DNA from: a virus
DNA: 64,000 nucleotides
Direction: 5' to 3' (one strand)
IMG/VR virus record: IMGVR_UViG_3300046169_000103
Coordinates: 1 to 64,000 of that record
Shown piece after piece: positions 7,411 to 14,515 of the stretch (position 1 is the stretch's first letter; the number at the start of each line of letters is the position of its first letter). The notes beneath the pieces are model-generated. The model was not told the DNA's origin. It saw only the letters and a program-made list of their open reading frames with translations, and searched no databases. The position numbers were made by a program, and so were the translations under genes.

Positions 7411-7685
7411 GACTAATACAATTCCATATAGGGGGCGATGAGTGGTTTATAAACCCTGACAATATACTCCATGTTCATCAGTGTATGCTAGGGAATAGTA
7501 GTAAGAACAATACAACCATATCACTGGTAGACGAGTCATACATAACCGTCGACGAGACGCTCAAGACTGTAGTCGCTCGAATAAACAATCAGGAACTCAA
7601 TGTAGCCTATGACTGCATGGGTGAAATCGAGCGACTTAAGCAAAAGGTTAAGAACCTACAAAGTAGCACGCAACCCAGTGAATGA
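7407..7685 (+). CDS. hypothetical protein
   Basis: A 92-residue protein with GGGAGG before the ATG. The first 60 residues look like a small beta barrel (FHIGGDEWFINPDNI, then TISLVDESYITVDETL). The last 25 form a short coiled coil. There is a loose resemblance to FlbD-like small proteins, which I do not trust as homology. Confidence 0.5.
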   Translation: MRLIQFHIGGDEWFINPDNILHVHQCMLGNSSKNNTTISLVDESYITVDETLKTVVARINNQELNVAYDCMGEIERLKQKVKNLQSSTQPSE

Positions 7686-7688
7686 ATT

Positions 7689-9095
7689 ATGATATCTAAA
7701 AGAAAAATCGTAGCCGCTGACCTATTCTGTGGGGCAGGTGGTACTAGTGCGGGTCTTCGTGATGCCTGTAAACAACTCGGATATGATACTGAGTTGGTTG
7801 CGGTCAATCATTGGCCCGTAGCAATAGCAACGCATGAGGCATCCCATAGGTTTGCTCACCACTTATGTGAGAACCTAGATAATGTCGATCCACGCAAAGT
7901 ATTCCCTAGTGGTAAGATTGATCTGCTTGTCGCTTCCCCAGAGTGTACACATTTTAGTGTCGCTCGTGGCGGTAAGCCTAAGTCCGATCAGAGCCGTGCA
8001 AGTGGTTGGCATGTACTAAGATGGGCAGAAGCATTACGACCTGATGTTGTAATTGTGGAAAATGTCAAGGAGTGGGCATCATGGTCGCCCCTAGATGCTG
8101 ATGGTAACATCGATCCAGAATGTGAGAAAGGTTCTACCTTTCGTGGATGGGTAAGTGCCCTTGAGGGCTTAGGCTATACAGTAGAGTGGAAGGTACTATG
8201 TTGTGCTGACTATGGTGATGTCACTAGTCGCCAACGCTTATTCGTTATGGCTAAGCGTGGTGGCAAGATTGTTTGGCCCGACCCATCCCATGCCAAGCAA
8301 CCCGATATGTTTGTTCAACAAAAGTGGCGGTCTGCTCGTGAGATAATTGACTGGGATAATCAAGGTAAGTCAATATTCAATCGATCGAAACCCCTGTCGC
8401 AGAATACACTCAAGCGTATCGTTGCAGGGATTGAGAAGTTCTGCCCAGAGGTAAATGAATTCTTGGTGAAGATAAATGGCAACGATGCTGAGTCTATCAA
8501 GCATTCACCCAAGTCTGTTGAAGAACCATTGCGTACCATTACTGCCGGAGGTAAGCACTTCGCATTAGTGAAGACTAACTTTCTTGTACAGCTTAGTGGC
8601 ACAGGGGAATCACAGATTAAATCTACGGCACAGGATGCTGACCAACCACTCACTACTATACATGGAGGCAAGAAACATGGGTTGGTTCAGCTTGAACCAT
8701 TAGTGGTACAGATCGATAACCATTCAAGCAAGGGTCACAACTGTCGAACGACTGATGAACCAATCAGTACAGTAGTTTCCAAAGGCAGGCACTGCCTCGT
8801 GCAACCCTTCCTATCAAAATACTACGGCACTGGCGAAAATGTCTACTCGGTAGACGAACCTGTCCACACCCTAACCACTAAGGCACGACACGCATTGATC
8901 GAGCCGACTATGGAGCATGGTGTCTTGGATATTAAGTTCAGGATGCTAACCAATGATGAATTAGCCAAAGCCCATGGTATGGGAGACTTTGACTTCCAAG
9001 GCACATCTGCGGAAGTCACTAAACAAATCGGTAATAGTGTACCGAGAAACATGGCGAAGGCACTCTGCCACGCCCAACTAACCAACCTAAATTAA
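7689..9095 (+). CDS. C5 cytosine-specific DNA methyltransferase
   Basis: A 468-residue enzyme that transfers a methyl group from S-adenosylmethionine to cytosine C5. Motif I, DLFCGAGGTS, is at residues 11-20. The catalytic loop is SPECTHFS with Cys86; the classical PC is here EC, a variant usual in this phage branch. The ENV motif is at residues 124-126, SRQRLF follows, and the C-terminal motif is IGNSVP. Between 270 and 430 there are four imperfect repeats of the type EPLxTIxxxxKHxLV, which hold the target-recognition part. The protein looks complete. It probably protects phage DNA from host restriction or marks it for another step. It follows small genes and is followed three bases later by the next start. 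No partner restriction nuclease is visible, so it appears to be an orphan methyltransferase. Confidence 0.9.
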   Translation: MISKRKIVAADLFCGAGGTSAGLRDACKQLGYDTELVAVNHWPVAIATHEASHRFAHHLCENLDNVDPRKVFPSGKIDLLVASPECTHFSVARGGKPKSDQSRASGWHVLRWAEALRPDVVIVENVKEWASWSPLDADGNIDPECEKGSTFRGWVSALEGLGYTVEWKVLCCADYGDVTSRQRLFVMAKRGGKIVWPDPSHAKQPDMFVQQKWRSAREIIDWDNQGKSIFNRSKPLSQNTLKRIVAGIEKFCPEVNEFLVKINGNDAESIKHSPKSVEEPLRTITAGGKHFALVKTNFLVQLSGTGESQIKSTAQDADQPLTTIHGGKKHGLVQLEPLVVQIDNHSSKGHNCRTTDEPISTVVSKGRHCLVQPFLSKYYGTGENVYSVDEPVHTLTTKARHALIEPTMEHGVLDIKFRMLTNDELAKAHGMGDFDFQGTSAEVTKQIGNSVPRNMAKALCHAQLTNLN

Positions 9096-9097
9096 TT

Positions 9098-9781
9098 ATG
9101 CCATTAGGAGTAACTAGCGAAGAAGACACCCAGGTAGATGAGAACTATCCTTACTTACCTGTAGATGCGGATATTGAAGAAATAATCAAAGAAGAGATAT
9201 CTCACCGCATACATGTATGTAAAGAAATCGAAACACTAAATGGTGTTAAGAAAATGATCGATGGAAGTATCCATGAAATTGTTAACGAACATCTGTACGA
9301 GCATGAAACTGCAGATTCCCTACGTAATGGATACTTGGTTGAGGGCGAAGATGGTGAGGAAGTACAAATCCAAATCAGAAAGGCATATCGCTCCAAGAAG
9401 TGTGCAATCAAGCAGAAGAAGGGACAAGAACCTAAGGAAACTAACAAGGATATCATGGCACTAGCTGAGATATTTGAATTAAAGAAAAACAAGGACGGGA
9501 CATTCCCCTTCCCTGCCGGAACATTCCTGTACAGGGACACAATAGTAGTAGACCCAACCAAGGTTCACCCTGATATGTTTGAGGACTTCGTTAAAGATGT
9601 CCGTGCCCTCGGGGAAAAGTACAAGCAGGGAAAACTGAACCCAGTGAGTGAGGATACGGAATTAGTAGCATCACCCACATTCCACTTGGGTAGGCTAAAA
9701 CTATCCAAAGCAATCAACCTGAGGCTACATCAGTTGTTTCAGAATATAGCAATAAAACTAACAAATGAGGAGGAGAAATAA
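9098..9781 (+). CDS. hypothetical protein
   Basis: A 227-residue acidic, mostly helical protein. It lies directly behind the methyltransferase and shares the A of its stop (TAATG at 9781) with the next gene. A Lys-rich segment sits around residues 95-115. Unknown function; position suggests a role in the same DNA-processing operon. Confidence 0.55.
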   Translation: MPLGVTSEEDTQVDENYPYLPVDADIEEIIKEEISHRIHVCKEIETLNGVKKMIDGSIHEIVNEHLYEHETADSLRNGYLVEGEDGEEVQIQIRKAYRSKKCAIKQKKGQEPKETNKDIMALAEIFELKKNKDGTFPFPAGTFLYRDTIVVDPTKVHPDMFEDFVKDVRALGEKYKQGKLNPVSEDTELVASPTFHLGRLKLSKAINLRLHQLFQNIAIKLTNEEEK

Positions 9782-10350
9782 TGAAATCTACACTAGTTAA
9801 AATAACTCCAATAGGACATGACCCTGAGTTCATGGTAGTGACTACTGAGTCATCTGCCCATGAATTTATAAAGAGTTATGCCAAGGACAACGGATATCGA
9901 ATCGAAGAGCGTGCGTGTGCAAATAGATTCCAGTGCATACTACAGGACTTAAAGCGGATTGAGGAGACTCTAGAAAAATATGCTCCTGTCGTACTCAAAC
10001 TACCTGCACTCGATGGTGGCGAACCATACAACGACCATCTATCGCAATGCTTCTGGAATATTGAAACAGCTTGTGATGAGGAGGCAAGCGAAGTTGAGCA
10101 TGAATGGCTTGCCTCTGGGGAGCTTCCCACATTTGGAGAGTACACCAAGAATATGACGCTCGAGCAAATGATGGAGATGTACTACGACATAGATATTTGG
10201 GAAGCTGGTGACAAGGCTGAACTACCTCGCAAGGTATGGACATATAAGGATGTCGCTCATGCAGTAGATAACGCTGACTGGCTCCCTGACTTTGAAAAGA
10301 AGTTCAAGGAGTACCTAATAGAAAGGGAGTACATAAGAGATGACAGCTGA
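9781..10350 (+). CDS. hypothetical protein
   Basis: A 189-residue acidic protein with GAGGAGGAG before the ATG. Trp and Glu are frequent in the C-terminal half. No motif recognised. Its end overlaps the GP88-like gene by 11 bases. Confidence 0.55.
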   Translation: MKSTLVKITPIGHDPEFMVVTTESSAHEFIKSYAKDNGYRIEERACANRFQCILQDLKRIEETLEKYAPVVLKLPALDGGEPYNDHLSQCFWNIETACDEEASEVEHEWLASGELPTFGEYTKNMTLEQMMEMYYDIDIWEAGDKAELPRKVWTYKDVAHAVDNADWLPDFEKKFKEYLIEREYIRDDS

Positions 10351-11170
10351 TGTAACAAATAATAAACTACTACGCTTTCAGTTTGGTAACGCTAAACTAA
10401 GTAAGCTAATCGCCCACGTATCTCTACCTGCAGGCTTTACTTGCCCGGGTGCTAAAGAGTGCCTGACTTTTGCGAACCGCAAGACTCGCAAGCTCAAGGA
10501 TGGTCCTGATACTCAGTTCCGTTGTTATGCAGCCGGAATGGAAGCTAGGTCTCCTGCCTACCACGATATTGTTTGGCATAACTTTGACCTAATAAATCAG
10601 GTCAAAAATGATGAGGATGCATTGTTTGAGTTGTATGCTGAGAGTTTAGCAATGATTCCAAACGCACTAATTGTTCGTAGTGGTGTAAGTGGTGACTTCT
10701 TCACCCAAGAGCAAGCCAATGCAGTAATGAGACTAGCGGATGCAAATCCAAACATACTGTTTTATGCCTACACTAAATCAGTTCCATTCTTCGAGGAACA
10801 CTTGGATTGCGAAGGGAGGGTTAGGGATAACTTCATAGTTACCTGCTCTATCGGTGGCAAACATGATGAGGATGTGTACCGCAGGGAATACAAGTATGCA
10901 GTTGTGGTTAAGGATAAGGCGCACGCTGACCGACTTGGTCTTGAGTGTGACCATGATGACACTCTTGCAATGCAACCTGGTGCTAGTTTCGCTCAACCCA
11001 TTCATGGTGGTCAACCTGCTGGCAGTGAGTGGGGTCAATACTCACGCAAGAATGGATACAACAAATCTAAAAAAGACCCACTAATTGATGTAACAACCTA
11101 TAACATATGGAAGGAAGTAATACATGGCAGTACTAGACATACGACAAAGCGAGCCGTCTCAACCATCTGA
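10340..11170 (+). CDS. GP88-family phage protein
   Basis: A 276-residue protein. The N-terminal text NNKLLRFQFGNAKLSK, then HVSLPAGFTCPGAKECL, with the conserved Cys pair, matches the phage gene-product-88 family. That family is widespread in phages and its biochemical role is not settled as far as I know. Further conserved-looking parts are the RSGVSGDFFT segment and a SIGGKHDED segment. It overlaps the AAA gene by 47 bases in another frame. Confidence 0.6.
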   Translation: MTADVTNNKLLRFQFGNAKLSKLIAHVSLPAGFTCPGAKECLTFANRKTRKLKDGPDTQFRCYAAGMEARSPAYHDIVWHNFDLINQVKNDEDALFELYAESLAMIPNALIVRSGVSGDFFTQEQANAVMRLADANPNILFYAYTKSVPFFEEHLDCEGRVRDNFIVTCSIGGKHDEDVYRREYKYAVVVKDKAHADRLGLECDHDDTLAMQPGASFAQPIHGGQPAGSEWGQYSRKNGYNKSKKDPLIDVTTYNIWKEVIHGSTRHTTKRAVSTI

Positions 11171-11795
11171 GTTGATCGGTTCACAAATACAAAAGACAGC
11201 ATCTGCTTTATGGCAGAGCGCAGAGGACACACTATCGGGTGACGAAGAGTATCCGTTAGCTATTGTTCTTACAGGTGCGCCCGGTATCGGTAAGACCACG
11301 CTGGCTAATATGCTTGCGTTGAAGCTAACAGGTAGCAACTTCGCAGTTACTACCGAGAATGGTAAGGAGGTGGGTGTCGATCGGGTCAGGGATTTCATGG
11401 ACAACATGAACAACTCCACCCTGTTTTCTGTTACTGGTCATCAATGTTGGATTATCAACGAGGGTGATAACATAACAGAGGCTGGACAAGTTGCGTTCCT
11501 ATCATTACTCGACTCATGCCCGTCCAACTACCACATCATTCTCACATCCAACGAAGACTTAGATAATTGGAGTGAACGCTTTCAGACTAGGTTTGAAGTG
11601 TATAACATCCCATCCCCCGATGACGATGAAATCGCAAAGGGTCTAGAGGATAGACTGCGTCCCGAGAATATGACCCCTCAACTAGAGCAACTCTGGCCGA
11701 AAGTTGCACAGACTGCATCCGAGGGATGTGGTGGCAATGTCCGTCAGGCAATCATGGAGATACGAGCATGGAAGCGGAAGAACAGGATATCATAG
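11124..11795 (+). CDS. clamp-loader-like AAA ATPase
   Basis: A 223-residue P-loop ATPase. The Walker A GAPGIGKTT is at residues 51-59. The Walker B region reads CWIINEGDN, with the usual first Asp replaced by Asn112 but the catalytic Glu113 kept. The sensor-1 Asn is in LTSNED (residue 143) and an arginine-finger-like QTRF is at 154-157. The layout is that of replication factor C / DnaX small-subunit AAA modules. The predicted role is loading a sliding clamp or remodelling a protein on DNA. The lid domain is short, so it may work with host subunits. No clamp or polymerase gene is visible in this window. Confidence 0.65.
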   Translation: MAVLDIRQSEPSQPSELIGSQIQKTASALWQSAEDTLSGDEEYPLAIVLTGAPGIGKTTLANMLALKLTGSNFAVTTENGKEVGVDRVRDFMDNMNNSTLFSVTGHQCWIINEGDNITEAGQVAFLSLLDSCPSNYHIILTSNEDLDNWSERFQTRFEVYNIPSPDDDEIAKGLEDRLRPENMTPQLEQLWPKVAQTASEGCGGNVRQAIMEIRAWKRKNRIS

Positions 11796-12310
11796 AGGTA
11801 GATAAATCCATAATAGAAGGAAAAGGTTACACCTTTGATAAAAGTGTGCCAGGACATGGTGGGTACAAAGCCCAAGGGAAGCACCTGAAAAACTTTTACT
11901 CTGGAGAGTCAATATCAAAACCTAAGCCAACAGGTAAGGTGTATGAGAATGACGGGAAATACTACCTCGTCACAGGCTACAATGAGAATGAAGTGAAGGG
12001 GCAAGAAGTAGTTCCTTTGGAGCCTGGTATGCCTAGCCTTCACTATGGTGAATGGGCAGCCATTCAGACTTGGGTAGAAGGTTATGGCGAAATCAGTGAC
12101 GAGTTGGCTGAGTTAGCCATGAAGGTAGAGCAGTATTTCAAACAAGAAATAGGTAGGGGAAATGGGTACATAGGCGTGAGGTTTGAGTCACGCAAGCGGA
12201 TATATGTAACCACCCCAAGAAATGTAAAATTTGTAGCCAAGAAGCATGGGAATCAAATACAGGATGCATTCGCATGGGCTAACCCCGCACAGGAGGAAAT
12301 GAAATTATGA
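11768..12310 (+). CDS. hypothetical protein
   Basis: A 180-residue product from the ATG at 11768; a GTG or TTG start further up would overlap the AAA gene more. A Gly/Lys/Tyr-rich N-terminal region is followed by a compact domain with LHYGEWAAIQTWVEGYG. Function unknown. Its stop overlaps the next ATG. Confidence 0.5.
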   Translation: MEAEEQDIIEVDKSIIEGKGYTFDKSVPGHGGYKAQGKHLKNFYSGESISKPKPTGKVYENDGKYYLVTGYNENEVKGQEVVPLEPGMPSLHYGEWAAIQTWVEGYGEISDELAELAMKVEQYFKQEIGRGNGYIGVRFESRKRIYVTTPRNVKFVAKKHGNQIQDAFAWANPAQEEMKL

Positions 12311-13149
12311 AAATAATACAGACAAAAATAACGCCCTCGCAAGCAAGCGAGTTGTTAGGCAACAATCCAAACAACAGACTAGTGTCTCCTACTACCGTAA
12401 GGGATTATGTAAGAGACATGAAGGATCGGAAGTGGATGCCTAATGGAGAGACAATAAAGATATACAACGATACCAAGAATCGTAAGTTACCCATAACCAA
12501 GCATAGGTTAATTGATGGACAGCACAGGCTAACTGCTTGCGTAAAATCAAACATACCCCTTGATGCGGTTATTGCGGTTGTTGATAGCCCTGATGTCTTC
12601 AAGACTATTGATACAGGCAAGAAACGCAGCACAAAGGACTGCCTAGATATACTTGGCTTCACGAACACTGCCTGTCTGGCTGCTTCTTTAGCTTTGATCA
12701 AAAAAGTAGACACAACAGGGATATCTGCAGTTACTAAATCACCAGGAGGTGGATCAACATCTAAGGTTAGAAATCACGAGATTGAGCAACTTGCTGATGA
12801 ATATCCAACAATGCCGGAGTCTGTAGCATACGCAAACAGAGCGCGGACGCTACTAAAGACAAGACCTGCAACTATGTCAGTAATTCACTACAAGTTGTCT
12901 CAGGTCGATCAAGACCTAGCCGAGGAATTCTTAACTGCATTCCATGGTGGGGAAGGATTGAGCGGAACATCTCCAGTGCTTCATGCTAGAAATAGAATAA
13001 TTAAGCGACTTATGTCTGATAAGATTCTTACTCCATTCTATCTAATGAAGGTGGTGTTCACTGCTTGGAATCACTGGATTAGTGGCAATGAGATAACCAA
13101 GTTGCAGATTACCAATACTGAAAGCCTACCTAAACTAAAACACTCATAA
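12307..13149 (+). CDS. DGQHR/ParB-like domain protein
   Basis: A 280-residue protein. Residues 68-75, LIDGQHRL, are the hallmark of the DGQHR group of ParB/sulfiredoxin-like domains, which includes DndB and many phage ParB-like proteins. The N-terminal part (VRDYVRDMKDRKWMPNG) is typical of the fold; the C-terminal half is helical. ParB/Srx domains bind or cleave nucleotides or nucleic acids. The stop TAATG overlaps the start of the DpdA-like gene, so the two are almost certainly translated together. In bacterial 7-deazaguanine clusters the DpdA partner, DpdB, is from memory a related ParB/DndB-type protein. A partner role here is therefore an attractive inference, not shown by the sequence. 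Confidence 0.6.
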   Translation: MKIIQTKITPSQASELLGNNPNNRLVSPTTVRDYVRDMKDRKWMPNGETIKIYNDTKNRKLPITKHRLIDGQHRLTACVKSNIPLDAVIAVVDSPDVFKTIDTGKKRSTKDCLDILGFTNTACLAASLALIKKVDTTGISAVTKSPGGGSTSKVRNHEIEQLADEYPTMPESVAYANRARTLLKTRPATMSVIHYKLSQVDQDLAEEFLTAFHGGEGLSGTSPVLHARNRIIKRLMSDKILTPFYLMKVVFTAWNHWISGNEITKLQITNTESLPKLKHS

Positions 13150-14027
13150 TGAAAGAATACTATACAGGAATTGATGACCCTAAGCGTGCCATACTACTTA
13201 ATGAGCATAGAAATATTGAGTTAGGCTTCATGCTCTCTACTAATCGCATAAAGAGAAGGAAGAAAGAGATACTCAATAAGGGTAAGTGGATGCTCGACTC
13301 AGGGGCATTCACGCAGATTAAGGACAATGGTAAGTTCATCATTCCTGTTGAGAAGTATGTGGAAATCATCAAGCGACACGAGGATGAGAACCTAGTGTGT
13401 GCTGTCACTCAGGACTATATGTGTGAACCAGATATGTTAGAAATAACAGGCAAGACAGTCCGTGAGCATATCAGGATGACCGTCCAGAGATACTTCCGTA
13501 TTCTTAAGCTTATGAGAAAGCGTGGATGTAGCACAATGCTACTCCCTGTATTACAGGGCATGGAGGCACAGGACTACATCGAATGCTTGGACTTGTACGA
13601 GGAGGGGTGGCGAAAGCTGGAGAATAGGTATGGGTTTCTGTACAGATTCGGGGGTGAGCAATTCACCCGCCCTACTCGTATCGGTTTTGGATCTATGTGC
13701 AAACGCAATGGCAACCCTGGTCCTGTCGAATCAATACTTGATCAGATGGAGCATAGGCTAGGGAATTTTAAAATCCATCTATTCGGTTTTAAAACAACAG
13801 GCTTGAATATTAAGTGGGAGATTGCTTCACGCATCCACTCTGCCGACTCCTTTGCATATAGCATGAGAGACAGGAAATACAATGCACATGAAGCACCGGA
13901 AATTAATGTGAGAACTAATGACTCACGAGCCGAGCTTGCTATCGAACATGGTAGAAAGATGGCAAGACTCGTAGAGAAAACACAAACAACACTAAACCTA
14001 AACCTAGATTATGGAGTAACAATATGA
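13149..14027 (+). CDS. dpdA: DpdA-like DNA 7-deazaguanine transglycosylase
   Basis: A 292-residue protein related to queuine tRNA-ribosyltransferase (TGT) but of the phage DNA-modifying DpdA type. Visible family landmarks are MLDSGAFT at 48-55 (TGT DSGGF element), QDYMCEP at 88-94, PVLQG at 133-137, IGFGSMCKRN at 178-187, HLFGFKTTGL at 210-219 and SADSFAYS at 231-238. DpdA enzymes replace guanine in DNA with a 7-deazaguanine base such as preQ0, which makes DNA resistant to many restriction enzymes. None of the preQ0 genes (folE, queD, queE, queC) is in this window, so substrate must come from the host or from genes outside it. The coupled DGQHR gene upstream and overlapping gene downstream form a compact operon. 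A tRNA-acting TGT is much less likely, because the sequence follows the DpdA pattern and lacks the TGT zinc-site cysteines. Confidence 0.75.
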   Translation: MKEYYTGIDDPKRAILLNEHRNIELGFMLSTNRIKRRKKEILNKGKWMLDSGAFTQIKDNGKFIIPVEKYVEIIKRHEDENLVCAVTQDYMCEPDMLEITGKTVREHIRMTVQRYFRILKLMRKRGCSTMLLPVLQGMEAQDYIECLDLYEEGWRKLENRYGFLYRFGGEQFTRPTRIGFGSMCKRNGNPGPVESILDQMEHRLGNFKIHLFGFKTTGLNIKWEIASRIHSADSFAYSMRDRKYNAHEAPEINVRTNDSRAELAIEHGRKMARLVEKTQTTLNLNLDYGVTI

Positions 14028-14371
14028 GCGGAGAAGGTCATTATGCGTCCTTTAGGAGGACAGACGAAACACAGGAGGATAACGAAGATTTATGTAAAAT
14101 GTTCGAAAGACTCATCCTGACATCACCAGTAACTAAACACATGAAGTTCTACCCTGATTCTGTTGGGCAAGTTACGCTTTACGAAAAAGACGGAAGCGAT
14201 ACGCCTCAATGGCTAAAAGAACGCTTAGAAGATGGAGAATTTTGGTTTTACATTTCGACTTATGAATCGTGGTACGAAGACGCAGATATATACGAATCAG
14301 AGGACCGAGAGGATAGCTTTGTATCAATTGCTAAAAAATTCGCAGTAAATAACAACCTAAATATGGAGTAA
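14024..14371 (+). CDS. acidic hypothetical protein
   Basis: A 115-residue acidic, aromatic-rich product (FWFYISTYESWYEDAD). It overlaps the DpdA-like gene by four bases (ATGA). No family recognised; its coupling makes it a candidate accessory factor of the modification enzyme. Confidence 0.5.
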   Translation: MSGEGHYASFRRTDETQEDNEDLCKMFERLILTSPVTKHMKFYPDSVGQVTLYEKDGSDTPQWLKERLEDGEFWFYISTYESWYEDADIYESEDREDSFVSIAKKFAVNNNLNME

Positions 14372-14375
14372 CAGT

Positions 14376-14510
14376 ATGAGAGAGAAAGACCTCAAAAAAA
14401 TAATAGCAACAGACAGATATAACCTGCTCAGAGGCAAGGAAAGTCGAATCGGGTACTGGCTGAAGAAAATTAAATACAGAATAGAGTTATTTATTTCTGA
14501 CCTAATATAA
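14376..14510 (+). CDS. very small basic protein
   Basis: 44 codons, MREKDLKKIIATDRYN onward, starting 5 bases after the previous stop with GGAG upstream. It is basic, with an amphipathic or hydrophobic end (IELFISDLI). Promoter-like copy 2 lies inside its last codons. Confidence 0.4.
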   Translation: MREKDLKKIIATDRYNLLRGKESRIGYWLKKIKYRIELFISDLI

Positions 14511-14513
14511 TAG
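14498..14513 (+). promoter_or_regulatory. conserved TGACCTAA promoter-like element, copy 2
   Basis: TGACCTAATATAATAG, ending two bases before the helicase ATG at 14516. If it promotes transcription, the helicase message would be leaderless or nearly so, or start further downstream. Otherwise it is an operator. Confidence 0.6.
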
Positions 14514-14515
14514 AT

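Noticed and set aside
7407-7685. Resemblance of the 92-residue protein to FlbD flagellar regulators
   Set aside because: Similarity is limited to a generic small beta-barrel pattern and there is no flagellar context.
10581-10610. TGACCTAATAAATCAGG inside the GP88-like gene, a further match to the promoter-like element
   Set aside because: Lies in the middle of a gene with no start downstream and departs from the element after the first ten bases; treated as chance.
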